The notes below the pieces were generated by a model. It was not told the origin of the DNA. It searched no databases and worked only from the letters and a program-made list of their open reading frames with translations. DNA of 64,000 nucleotides from Paulinella micropora (Eukaryota > Cercozoa > Imbricatea > Euglyphida > Paulinellidae): NCBI GenBank assembly GCA_019918135.1, contig WBZZ01003756.1:156001-220000 (forward strand), given 5' to 3'. Position 1 is the first letter of the stretch. The number at the start of each line of letters is the position of its first letter. Shown piece after piece: positions 35,208 to 44,280 of the stretch. Position numbers and translations under genes: made by a program.

Positions 35208-36101
35208 CTAGTTTGCGGGCGCGCTCTGGTAGCCCTTGACCAGGACCAGGCGGTAGCCCCGGCAGCAACAGATGCCGCCGCCGCGCGCCAGCGCCACCGC
35301 TGCTGCGACAACCAAAACTGCCGCCGCTGCTATTAGCCAGCCGCCGTACAGACGCCACAGCAGCCGCTGCCGGTAGCGCTCGTCCTCCAGCGCGCGGCCC
35401 TCGAGGAACGGCGCTAGCTCGAAACCCGTGGGGTCCAGCACACGCACCAGCTCGGCCCTGCCCAGCACGTCGGCCCGGAACGTGCCGTTCACGGCCAGCT
35501 CGCCGCCGCCGGCTGAAATTAGCGTTTCGCGCAGGCTCCAGTGGGCCAGTGTCACGTTCCAAACCACATTAGCTGGGCCCGACAGCATGTTCAGCAGCAC
35601 AAAGTACGGGACCGACGCGCCGCGCACGGACGCCGCGAACGCCAGCTCGCCCGGCAAGAAAAAGCAGTCCGCGCCGGACAACGGCGGCTCCGTCCTCGGC
35701 GGGGCCAACGACAGGTCCGCGTACATGCCGCCGTACTTGTGCAGCAGCATCAGGCCCGCGGGCGTGCGTTGAACAGACGGGGGCACACGTTCGTACGCTT
35801 CCCACACCTCGGGAAAGTACAGCCTGGCGATGCAGTCCGTTTGCTCCTGCGGCCACAGCACGTGCCTTGCGTTTGTCGCGCGCGACCAGAGCAGGCTCCT
35901 GCTCCAGTACGTGGCGAGCAGCTTGTCGTTCAGCGAGGCGGGGCTGACGAGCACCTGGTGCAGGCAGTCGCTGGCGTTGCACTCTCTCTGGACCGTCTGC
36001 AGCCTGCCCCAGCACGGATCCAGCGCGCTCGCCACCCCGACGACGAGGCCTAGCAGCCAACTACTCCGGACCATTGAAGCTGTCAGAACCATCCAGACCA
36101 T
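35208..36101 (-). CDS. Membrane-anchored glycosyltransferase-like protein (DXD/GT32-type fold), intact
   Basis: Open without interruption from ATG 36101 (or 36074) to TAG 35208. Signal peptide MVRSSWLLGLVVGVASA, Cys-containing lumenal domain, then RTPAGLMLLHKYGGMYADLS, which matches the sugar-binding DXD region of PF04488/GT32 proteins (R..LLYKYGGIYLDLD). Here the second Asp is Ser (DLS). Sequons NVT and NGT are present. A C-terminal helix (WLIAAAAVLVVAAAVALA) and a short basic Cys tail make it a type I protein, unlike the usual type II Golgi enzymes. Length about 290 residues fits the family core. Role inferred: glycan modification or a non-catalytic derivative. Confidence 0.7.
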   Translation of the reverse strand: MVWMVLTASMVRSSWLLGLVVGVASALDPCWGRLQTVQRECNASDCLHQVLVSPASLNDKLLATYWSRSLLWSRATNARHVLWPQEQTDCIARLYFPEVWEAYERVPPSVQRTPAGLMLLHKYGGMYADLSLAPPRTEPPLSGADCFFLPGELAFAASVRGASVPYFVLLNMLSGPANVVWNVTLAHWSLRETLISAGGGELAVNGTFRADVLGRAELVRVLDPTGFELAPFLEGRALEDERYRQRLLWRLYGGWLIAAAAVLVVAAAVALARGGGICCCRGYRLVLVKGYQSAPAN

Positions 36102-36447
36102 TGTATTTCTGTGGTGGTAATTGTCTTGCCTTTTGTTCTTTCTTGACGCTGTTCTTTTTTTTTTCTTCTGGTGCTCTCTGCCCTCCTGTGGTTGTGCGAA
36201 TAGCACCCCCCGCCCTTGTTCTTTTTTTTGTCCCTCCTGTGCGTCCACCCACGACCGACCCCCGGTTTACTCATTCCCCGGCCCGCCCGCCCCTTTTCTC
36301 TGGGAAAAAGACACCTTTCTTTTGCAGAGATAGCTGAAATCGCAAGCCTGAGCAACGTGAAAATCTTTTTTTTAAATCAATATCTTGAAATTTGTTTTTG
36401 TTTGACTTGCTTCCCGTCCTGCCACTTTCTCTTGCTCGGCCTGCTGT
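36102..36447. promoter_or_regulatory. Upstream region of the glycosyltransferase-like gene
   Basis: T-rich and pyrimidine-rich plus strand (TTTTTTTTTTCTTCTGG), no long G/C run; unusual for the island. It also contains the 3' end of the DUF1152-like gene. Confidence 0.35.
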
Positions 36448-37787
36448 CTATTGTCCAGATTGAGACGAGACGGTCAGCGAAACTGAAACATGCTGCGCAG
36501 CGGGCGTCTCCTGTGCTTCCGACGTGCGCTCCTTCTGTAGCGGTAACTGGATCACGTAGTAAGCAGCCAGGCCTTTGAACAGCTCTGTGATCTTGGCCAA
36601 GTCATCAGCCGCGCCGAATTCAGCGGTAATGACTGTCCCCTTGTTAGGGTCGCGTTTCACGTCCTCGCGTTTCAGCAGGTAGTCTTTTCAATAATCATTT
36701 TTTAGGGCCTCCAAATCTGCATCGGACCTGTACTTGCCTTTCTTCAGCAGTTCTTTGTAAATTTCGCGAGCTCGGATGTAGTTTCCGTTCGCGCGCCCGC
36801 TTTCACGCACGTTTTCCGCAAAATCCGCCTCCTGCAGGACCGTGCACAAAGACTGCCCCAGGCCGTCGTCCGTGGTCACGGTTGCTTTGTTGTCTTTGGC
36901 CCACTGGTACATGTTCTCCAGGGCTTTGGCAGGGGTCGTGTGCGAGTCCACGCCCGCGCCCGCCACGTGGATCTGCAGGCTCTTGAAACCCTTGATCTCT
37001 CCTTCCTTGAATAGCTCTTGTAGCGCTAGGCACACTCTCACGTCCCGTCCGTTTCGGCCAGGGCTGGTAATGTCACTGCCCGCGTCAAACAAACGCACCT
37101 CGAAGCCGCCGTCCTCGTTGCCGACTGTATCGCTGAGGTACCCGGCCAGCGCTGCTTTCATTGGTGTCATGTCACCCGTGTCGGTTGTAGGGGCCATGTA
37201 AGGATTAGCGATGATTCTTGCAAAAAAATTGTACTGATCCCTGAATTGCCTGTGCTCAGGCTCTCCGCCGCAAGCGAACAGTAGACGAAATCCGCGCTTG
37301 CCAAGCTTACCCGCAGTTGTTGGATTCGTTCTGCGCGGTCTTTTTTGTTGGGCGCTAGCTTGTCCAAGAGACTGTCGTCTAGGCCGTCTGTAAAAGCACC
37401 GACGCCGACTCCGGGGACCTCGAACGCCCGATTGCTCTGCAGCACGTCTGTCTCAATTCGCAGGGCCTTGAACCACTGTTCTGCTTCAGCTGCGGTCAGC
37501 TGGGGCCGCGATGCACTAGGCTGTCTTTTCTTTTTAGGATCAACAATGTTCAGCATGGCTTTCTTGTAGCCATCATCAGCCCAGAAATAGCCGGCGGTCA
37601 CGGGGTAGTACGTGCGTTGTCCCGGGGTCTGTCCAAGAGCTTGTTTTTTTCTGGCAGCATAAACTTTGTAGGCGGCAATCGCAAGTGCAAGCACGCCCTG
37701 GAAATCCCCGCCGCCACCGGCGCCGACAAGCACGACTTTCTTGAACACCGGGTTGTCGCAATCCGCGTCAGTGCATTTCTTCTCCAT
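36448..37787 (-). CDS. DUF1152-like protein, with one frame change and one in-frame TGA
   Basis: ATG 37787. Near the N terminus KVVLVGAGGGGDFQGVLALA is the GGGGD nucleotide-binding-like opening of DUF1152 (PF06626). After a frame change near 37300 the next conserved block appears as VRLFDAGSDITSPGRNGRDV, then LQIHVAGAGVDSH, paralleling the family's VDxGGDxLxxG...SPLADAL and GPGxDGE blocks. An in-frame TGA at 36690-36688 separates the last 80 codons (KDYLLKREDV...), which still look coding, ending at 36448. The frame change lies at a canonical GTAAGC; removing 77 nt to a TCAG acceptor restores frame, so a real intron is possible. Biochemical function of the family is unknown. Confidence 0.5.
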
Positions 37788-38356
37788 CTTTGGGAATTTA
37801 GAGCGTCAGAATAACGAATTCTGGCTTGTGACGGGAAAATGATATTAGCAAAAAGAGGGACGTGCAGGGGGGGGCCGTCTTCTTCTTGGCGCCGGGCCCC
37901 CCCCCCCTTCTGCCCCATCTTTCCTTCCCCCCCCCCCCCCGCCCCAACCCACCACCCAGAAAAAAAGAAAGAATGTTCAATTTCCTGGCCAAATTTTGTC
38001 AGGAGGGCAAGGGAGGGGGGGGGGCCGGCGCCCGGGAAAAAAGAGCGAGACAAAGCGGCCTTCTGTTTGTTGACTTTTCTTTTTGTCTGGTCGCTGGCCC
38101 CGCGTCCTCCACGTCCCCGTCCGGGTTTGGGGGGGGGGGGGGGGGTTTGCCGCTCACACCCCCGTTCAGAGCTGCGAAAAATATCTCAACAAGCGAAAAA
38201 AAATGTATTGAGAAGACCGGCCCCCACCCCCGTCTTTTCTGCCCCCGTCCGTAAATCCCTTACGCTACCAACAGGTTTAGAAAAGTCGCGCCGTAGTTGT
38301 ACAACTTTTTTTTTGAATTAAAAGGTGAATTTATTGATGCTAAAAAATTTTGCTTT
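37788..38356. promoter_or_regulatory. Intergenic region with multiple G and C runs
   Basis: G run about 37867-37874, C runs about 37899-37907 and 37929-37940, G runs about 38015-38022 and 38127-38144. Upstream of the DUF1152-like gene and downstream of the F-box gene at 38357. TTTATT (minus-strand AATAAA) at 38329-38334 is a likely poly(A) signal for that F-box gene. Confidence 0.45.
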
Positions 38357-39697
38357 TCAGTCTCCCAGCAGCTGTGACGCCGATCTTTCCAAGTACAAGT
38401 CACGGGCTTGTTTTCTAACTTCATCTACCAGGCCGGCGCTTGTTAACGTCGGGTGTAGATTTCGTTGCAACCAGGACGTTAATGTACTCCAGGTTTCTTC
38501 GCTCGAGGCCTGGCGGTCTAGGACCAGGGTTTGCAGCTCAGGGAACTGCAGCAGCAGCTCTGGTTGCTGCAGGCCGGCAATGACGTCCACATCTCCCCCA
38601 ATCAGCGACAGCAGCCGCAAGTTGTGCAAGCGTAAACCAGCCAGCACCTGTAGCCCGACTTCATTGTCTGAGCACAGGCCTTCTAGCGCCAGCACTCGTA
38701 ACTTGAGGCAGGTAGGGAAATGAACCAGCAGGGACTCGCATCTCGGATCTCGCACCCGCAACTGCCTGAGCTGGGGGGCGTCACTCAGGAGCTTGACATC
38801 ACCCACCTCGTCACCGCCTAGGCAAGAGTCCAGGTGCAGTAGTCGCAGGTGCTCGCGGCTCAGGTGCCGGAGCACGTCGAAGTTGATGTGCGGGAAACCT
38901 TGCAGCCTCAGAGCTCGCAACCGTAGTTTTTGTAGGCTGGGGCAGTCCTTGAGGTCGTAGCTGCTCAGGCTGAGGCCGCGGTGGGCGTCTTCTGTCAGGC
39001 CGAGCTCTTCCAGAGCAGTCAGCGCTCGCAGCACAAGCTCCAATGAAGCGGCGTCTGGACGGCAGCCATGGAGTGACAGCTTTTTCAGCGCGGGTGGCAT
39101 TCTGGTCAAATCCCTAGCTAGTTTGGAGCGCAATTTCTGATCGAGGGCCGGGTCGTGCCGGTCTCCGCTTAGGCGCTTGAAGGAGACGCTCAGCTCGCGC
39201 AGCTCCGGTAGGCAGGGTAGCTCTGTCTTGTCTTCTCGCAAGTACCAATACACAGAGTCTGTGTCGCCTTGAAAGTGCAGTGCCTTAACTTGAGTGGGCC
39301 AATTTACAAGATTCAGCTGTCCATGATCAATGATCAACAGGTCGGCGCGCACGCCGCTCAGGTCGACCATGTCCTTTTTCGAACGCTCCGGGCGTGCGAG
39401 ATCGAGTTGCTTAAAGCTCAGCCCCGCCAGCAGCTTGACCTCATCATGTTCTGGACTTTCTAAGTGGCAGGAAAAGAACGACACTTTCGCTTCTGCCCAC
39501 ACCGGCGCCCAACGCCGGAGCATACCGACGCAGCCTTCGTCAGCCAGATCCAAACTCTCCGTGAAGGCTAGGCTGGACCACACGTCGCTGTTGGAAAGAA
39601 ACAACCTGCGCAGAGACTTCGAGGCAGAGGCCACGCACAGAGCGTCTGGAAGCTTCACGCGGCTCAGCACGCAGGGCCAGATATCAGCCGACAGCAT
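38357..39697 (-). CDS. F-box/LRR protein, intact
   Basis: Uninterrupted frame from ATG 39697 to TGA 38357, 446 residues. The N terminus MLSADIWPCVLSRVKLPDAL then CVASASKSLRRLF is a good F-box. About ten LRRs follow (LPELRELSVSFKRLSG, PALKKLSLHGCRPD, LEELGLTEDAHRG, LQKLRLRALRLQG, LRLLHLDSCLGG, LRLLSLIGGDVD). Predicted role: SCF E3 ubiquitin-ligase substrate adaptor. It may begin further upstream: a TTTTTACCCTTGTCGCCCTTAG acceptor-like stretch sits just before the frame's AWLE extension and a basic-motif ORF lies at 39996. Same architecture as the genes at 13706, 40361 and 42031. Confidence 0.75.
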   Translation of the reverse strand: MLSADIWPCVLSRVKLPDALCVASASKSLRRLFLSNSDVWSSLAFTESLDLADEGCVGMLRRWAPVWAEAKVSFFSCHLESPEHDEVKLLAGLSFKQLDLARPERSKKDMVDLSGVRADLLIIDHGQLNLVNWPTQVKALHFQGDTDSVYWYLREDKTELPCLPELRELSVSFKRLSGDRHDPALDQKLRSKLARDLTRMPPALKKLSLHGCRPDAASLELVLRALTALEELGLTEDAHRGLSLSSYDLKDCPSLQKLRLRALRLQGFPHINFDVLRHLSREHLRLLHLDSCLGGDEVGDVKLLSDAPQLRQLRVRDPRCESLLVHFPTCLKLRVLALEGLCSDNEVGLQVLAGLRLHNLRLLSLIGGDVDVIAGLQQPELLLQFPELQTLVLDRQASSEETWSTLTSWLQRNLHPTLTSAGLVDEVRKQARDLYLERSASQLLGD

Positions 39698-39750
39698 CTC
39701 TAGCCACGCCTAAGGGCGACAAGGGTAAAAACGAAAAAGCCAGCAAAACA

Positions 39751-39996
39751 TCAACCACCAAAAAAGAATGGGCAAAAACTAAACCTGCGGGGTTTCGCCG
39801 GGCGCTGCAATGTCTTCTTGGCTGTGGCATAACCGGGCCAGCCCCCCCCCCCCCCCAAACCCAAAAAAACAAATAAAGAACAGAAATAAGCAGGGGACAC
39901 AAGAGGATGGAAAGGAAGAGAAGTGTACTTTAGGGTCTCTGAGGTACGGCACCTCTTGGCGGCCGGGGGGCCGTCTGTTGAGCTCTTGTCACTCAT
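39751..39996 (-). CDS. Short ORF with basic motif, candidate first exon of the F-box gene
   Basis: Begins MSDKSSTDGPPAAKRCRTSE. The PAAKRCR motif parallels the basic starts of the other F-box genes (RGRKRQKR at 40361, TPKRMRFD at 42031). The rest of the ORF runs into a G tract and is not protein-like. I infer that only the first 20-40 codons could be coding, joined to the F-box gene by an intron ending at about 39712; the donor is not certain. Confidence 0.3.
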   Translation of the reverse strand: MSDKSSTDGPPAAKRCRTSETLKYTSLPFHPLVSPAYFCSLFVFLGLGGGGGWPGYATAKKTLQRPAKPRRFSFCPFFFGG

Positions 39997-40360
39997 CCTA
40001 GCCGCCTAACAAAAAAAATCGTAAACAAGGCTCTTAAATTTCTTTTTTGTGTGGTAGACTACCGAAAGAGACTCCAAGCAACAAAACGAAAAAAGCCCGG
40101 CCAACTTCTTTTTTCACGCAGCAAGAAGAAAAAAAAAAGAGGGGGGTAGGGTGCAATTTAGGGGGGGGCCGGGCCGGTGCTCGAACCCCCCCCCCCCCCC
40201 CAACCGGCCCGGGGCCCTCTCTAGCTGGCTTCCCCCCCCCCCCTCCCCCTTTGTCTAGTTTCCGCTCGTCCGCTTTTTTCCTTTTGGCTTTTGCTTTTGG
40301 CTTTGCTTTGCTTTTTCTCTCTCTCGTTTTCTCAGCCCCAACGCAAGCCACAGTCTGTCG
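39997..40360. promoter_or_regulatory. Divergent region with C runs
   Basis: C runs at about 40187-40201 and 40231-40243 (also GGGGGGG at 40161-40167) between the divergent F-box genes. A sequence of TTTTGGCTTTTGCTTTTGGCTTTG repeats precedes ATG 40361. Confidence 0.45.
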
Positions 40361-41932
40361 ATGAACGGCCCGCACCGAGGTAGAAAGCGCCAGAAAAGAG
40401 CGCTTTCGCTCAGACTGTCGACAGACGTGGTCCGGCTGCTCCTTGCCTTTCTGCCGCACCTAGATTTGCTGCGTTTGTCACGAGTGTGCCGGGGCGGGCT
40501 CTGGGGCTCCGACCGCTGGCGGCCCACGGAGCTGCTGCTGCCCTGCCTTCCGCCCAAAGCGGCGTTGCTCGCGCTGCGAGCGCGCGGCTCTTCGATTACC
40601 GAGGCAACAGTAGATACCGCGGCGTTCGAGGGTTCGGGGACACTGGCGGAGTGCGCCAGCTGCTTGCCCGGCGTTCGCTCGCTACGGCTCGTGTCCTGGA
40701 GAAAAGACGCCGATGACGTTCGGGCCCTGGCCGGCCTCACAACGTTGGAGCAGCTGTCGTTCGAGTACTGCCGGGGCCTTTCCGCGACTGTACTCTCGCC
40801 GCTAGCCGCGCTGGTCCGGCTGCGCCGGGCTCGCTTCTTGAGGTGTGGCTAGCTGCTCGCGCTGGGCTGGCTCGCGCAGCTCCCGGCGCTAACCGCGCTC
40901 GACCTGTCGGGCTCGTACCAGCAGCGCGACGACCTCGACGCGCTGCTGCGGCTGCTGCCGCGGTTGCGCGTGTTGTCACTGCCCGACTACAAGAGTCATC
41001 GCTGCCCCGAGGGGCTGGCGGAGCTCACGGAGCTCAGGAGCCTGCGATTTCCTTCGGCGCGTGCCGTGTGCCGGACCGCCGTGCCCGTGCTGCGGCGCCT
41101 GCGACATTTGCAGGAATCGTGCCTCCAGTACTGTGCGGTCAAGGCACAGGACGTGGCGGAACTGCTGGCCTGCCTGGCGAGTCTGCCCGAGGTGCGGAGC
41201 CTGGCCTGGCACGACACTTTTGGCATGCTGGACGACTCGTGCGCAGACATGAGCGCCAGGCTGCGGGTCGAACGGTTGACACTCTGCAACGCGGCGCTGC
41301 GCTCCTTACACTTCTTCAGCTGCTGGCCCAACCTGCGCGCGCTGACCTTCACCAAGGCGTTGTTCTTGGAGGAGCTGGACCACATTGCGGCTGTGGCCGA
41401 GGACGTCGTGCTGTCCGGCTGCCTGTGTTTGCACGGGCTGCGTTTCGGCAGCGCGCCCAGGCTGCAGAAGTTAACCATCACCGACTGTACAACTGAGCTC
41501 GACCTGCGGGCCATGGGCCCGACTCCGCGCCTGCGCGAGCTGGCCCTAGAGAACGTGGCGGGCGTCTCGAACTTGTGCGCGCTACTCACGGACAGCCCCG
41601 CGCTGTCGAGCCTGAGCCTCAGCGGGACGCCGCTCGACCTGCAGAATAACAGGGACTTGCAACTCTTGCAAAAAAGAATCCCTTGCAAGCTTTCGGGGTT
41701 TGAAGACAGTCCTCCCCGCCCTCCCCCCCCCACGTTCCTCCCTCCCGAAGTTGGTGGTCTGGGCACACAAATACACCAAAAGAAGAAATTCCAGCATTCT
41801 CAGCGATTGAAACGTTGGGGAAGGCACCACAGCCGTGTGAAAAGGAATGTCCTTTCGCTGCCCTCGTCACCTGACCACCAAAAAAGATTTTGGTGGTCAA
41901 GACACACAACAAAGGGAATGGTCACGTCCTAA
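40361..41932 (+). CDS. F-box/LRR protein with one in-frame TAG
   Basis: ATG 40361; basic start RGRKRQKRALSLRLS, then an F-box-like segment (STDVVRLLLAFLPHLDLLRL). LRRs are regular (VRSLRLVSWRKD, LEQLSFEYCRGLS, LTALDLSGSYQQ, LRVLSLPDYKSH, LQKLTITDCTTE, LSSLSLSGTPLDL). A TAG at 40850-40852 interrupts the frame, but the repeat period continues unbroken across it, so it is best read as a nonsense substitution. The protein-like part ends near 41700; the remaining frame to TAA 41932 is Pro-rich then ordinary and may be read-through of non-coding DNA. Predicted SCF adaptor, probably impaired. Confidence 0.65.
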
Positions 41933-42030
41933 ATTCGGAAGACATTCATTAAAAAGAAACAAAACCAAAAAGCCAACCACCACAAAAGGGGCGAGGAGGG
42001 AGGGGGGGGGGGGGGACTGCAGACAAAGCG

Positions 42031-42924
42031 ATGCCCACGCCCAAGCGCATGAGGTTCGACCTTCCGCCAGTGCAGCCCGCTCTCCTGAGCCTGCCAGCCG
42101 ACGTCTGGGAGCTGGTCTGTGCCCTGGTCGCGGATAATCCGTCGTGGCTGTTCGCGGTCTGGTTGGGGGTTTGCAAGGACGCGAAAATTAACGGTTGCCC
42201 CGCGTCGTTCCCCGCGCTACGAATACGTGCGGACGGCGCACGGGTCCCCGCGGCCCGTTGGCAAGAATGGAAAGAGATCACTTGCCTAACCATTCGCGGC
42301 AACGGGGCTGCCCCGATCCTGCAACTTATCCGAGAGAATAAGACTACCGTACAGACTATCCTGATTGACAGAGTCACCGACCAGGACCTAGAAGTGGCCG
42401 CGGACATAGCGGGGCTGCGAGGTTTGGGCAGGATTCACGAGAAGCACAGTAACTGTAACGAGGGGCCCGTGTGTGTCCCGTGCGACACTTGGTTGAGCAG
42501 CTGCTCGGCGGCCACCGACGAAGCACTGATCGCCTACCTAAAAGCCAAGAAGCCGCGCACCTTAGATCTGAGCCATATAATAGACGGGCCGAGCGCTGGT
42601 CTCTGTACGGTCTTGCCACAGATAACAGAGCTGCGGCGGCTGGACCTGTCTTTTAGCGGCGTCTCCTCTTTGAGCTGGCTGGCGACACTCAAGCAACTGC
42701 TGTATCTAAGCCTTGATAGCTGCAAAGGGCTCACTGACTCCTCTTTTGCACATTTGTCAGGCCTGAGCGAACTGCGGTACCTAATTCTCGATGGTTGCAT
42801 CGGAGTCGCTGGCTCGGCCCTGGAGAACTTGTCGCGGCTGCACAATCTCAAGCATTTGTCCTTGCTTGGCTGCGCCCTTGTAGTTGTACTGGATCCGGTC
42901 CCCGCTGATCCTTTGCGCTTCTAG
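42031..42924 (+). CDS. F-box/LRR protein, intact, 297 residues
   Basis: ATG 42031, only about 15 nt after a 14-G run. Starts TPKRMRFDLPPVQPALLSLP then ADVWELVCALVADN (F-box). Middle Cys pair region (CVPCDTWLSSCS), then classical LRRs: LRRLDLSFSGVSSLSWL, LLYLSLDSCKGLTDSSF, LRYLILDGCIGVAGSAL, LKHLSLLGCALV. TAG stop 42922-42924, and AATAAA at 42949-42954 supplies a poly(A) signal. The 3' end abuts the truncated nicotinamidase on the other strand. Predicted SCF adaptor. Confidence 0.75.
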   Translation: MPTPKRMRFDLPPVQPALLSLPADVWELVCALVADNPSWLFAVWLGVCKDAKINGCPASFPALRIRADGARVPAARWQEWKEITCLTIRGNGAAPILQLIRENKTTVQTILIDRVTDQDLEVAADIAGLRGLGRIHEKHSNCNEGPVCVPCDTWLSSCSAATDEALIAYLKAKKPRTLDLSHIIDGPSAGLCTVLPQITELRRLDLSFSGVSSLSWLATLKQLLYLSLDSCKGLTDSSFAHLSGLSELRYLILDGCIGVAGSALENLSRLHNLKHLSLLGCALVVVLDPVPADPLRF

Positions 42925-43154
42925 CTTGGTGTGCGTACTTTTGGAAGTAATAAAGGAGACGTGGTCGGCCGGGTGTGTGTCGAGCGTCCAGACCACGAGG
43001 CCGAACGGCACTTCCGACAACAGGCGCTTGACGTTGTCGAAGCAGCCCCTGACGACGTTACTGTTGTTGCGACCTTGTCGACCAACGATAGTCGTCCACT
43101 GGGGTCGCAAAAGTCGGTTTGCATGTCGACGACCACGAGCCCGCTCTGATGCAA
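42925..43154 (-). pseudogene. Truncated nicotinamidase/isochorismatase-family fragment
   Basis: From ATG 43154: HQSGLVVVDMQTDFCDPSG, the catalytic-Asp strand of the family (VIDxQNDF). After a frame change near 43090 it continues with FGLVVWTLDTHPADHVSF, the metal-binding DxHPxxHxSF block of nicotinamidases. It then runs out at about 42930, where the minus strand becomes antisense to the LRR gene. The Lys and nucleophilic Cys of the second half are missing, so it cannot be an active amidase. It is either a 3'-truncated acquired gene or one cut by insertion of the neighbouring F-box gene. Confidence 0.7.
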
Positions 43155-43583
43155 ACAGTGGAACGAGGCCGAGCAGCTCTGGGCGTGGCTCGTTATGGAA
43201 CGAAGAAGGAAGGGGGGCTATTAAAAAAAGGTCGGCTTTTTTTTCGTTCTTAGCTTCAAAGTAGGCAGGCCAGGTCCCCCCCCCCCCCTTTTTTATTGCT
43301 CCCTCTCTTTGATCTATTGGCTTTGGGAAGCGGAGCTTTCTGCATTTTTTATTCGGGGGGGGGGGGGAAGGGAGGCGGGGGGGCGACCACAGACAAGCTA
43401 GGTGAATTCATTGCATAAAAGCGGAGGAGGGGGGGGGGGGGGGCAAAGAAGCGGGACTGGCTATTAAAAAAAAGCAACAGACTGAACGCAAGAAACCGCG
43501 GGGAGGGGATAGAGGACCTAGCGACACGAAACGCAAAGACTGGAACGGAGGGGGGAACGGAACCAAAGACCGAGGAATGAGGT
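43155..43583. other. Intergenic region with C and G runs
   Basis: C run about 43277-43288; G runs about 43357-43367 and 43428-43443. Upstream of the nicotinamidase fragment and downstream of the gene at 43584-43976. No protein-like frame. Confidence 0.45.
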
Positions 43584-43976
43584 TTATTCTTTGTGTTCCT
43601 TGCCGCGGCGTACGGGACAATCTTGGTCGAACAGCGGGGGCTTCAGCGCTAGGATCAGCCTCAGTTGCGCGGGCGTCAGGAAGTGCACGGTCAGTTCGCT
43701 GTCCACGAGGCAGGCCCTCGGCAGCAATTGTGCGTCTTTTGAGGATTGCAGCCACAGGATGAACTCGAAGTTGAGCAGGCCCAGCAGGGCTTCCACGCAC
43801 TTGTTCGTGGTCAGGGGCACGGGACACACGCGGGCCGTGCGCAGTGCGATCCAGGGGTCGTGATGGAAATAAAGCACCTTGCCTTTGCACAGCACGTGGT
43901 GCGTCTGATGGTGACTACACGGCTGTCGGTAGCTTTTCTTCAGGCCGTGCGGCGCGACAGTGGCCTCGGCCGACAT
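43584..43976 (-). CDS. Small unrecognised protein, 130 residues
   Basis: Open from ATG 43976 (MSAEATVAPHGLKKSY) to TAA 43584. Contains HHQTHHVLCKGKVLYFHHDP and two hydrophobic-leaning helices (ALLGLLNFEFILWLQ, TPAQLRLILALKPPLF). His- and Cys-containing N-terminal half could bind metal. GC-rich third codon positions support coding. The G/C-run region 43977-44280 precedes both this gene and the divergent gene at 44281. Confidence 0.5.
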   Translation of the reverse strand: MSAEATVAPHGLKKSYRQPCSHHQTHHVLCKGKVLYFHHDPWIALRTARVCPVPLTTNKCVEALLGLLNFEFILWLQSSKDAQLLPRACLVDSELTVHFLTPAQLRLILALKPPLFDQDCPVRRGKEHKE

Positions 43977-44280
43977 TTTGTCGTTCTGTCGCCTCCCTTT
44001 TTTTCCTTTTCCGCCGATTCACACTACACACCCCCTCGCGCTTCCCCCCCCCCCCCCTCCCCTTGTTTTTAAAAAACATCCACCCCCCCCCCCCCCCCGC
44101 GCGCCGCCCTTTTTTTTGTGCCTACCCCCCCCCCCCCAATTTTCCTGTCCCTCCGTCTTTTTTCTTCCTGCCTTTGCCCCCCCCCCCCCTCCCACACTTC
44201 TTACACGCGCAGAACACACTCCCCCCCCCGGCCCTCCCACTTTTTCTTTCCTTGGAAACAACAAAAAAGTACAGGGCGGC
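43977..44280. promoter_or_regulatory. Divergent region with five C runs
   Basis: C runs at about 44045-44059, 44083-44098, 44126-44137, 44178-44190 and 44221-44229 within 190 bp, separated by short T/A-containing segments. A CAACAAAAAAG leader precedes ATG 44281. The densest run cluster of the island. Confidence 0.6.

Noticed and set aside
14423-36690. Alternative genetic code with TGA read as Trp
   Set aside because: TGA also ends intact genes at 38357 and 47698, and other interruptions are TAA and TAG, so nonsense mutation is simpler.
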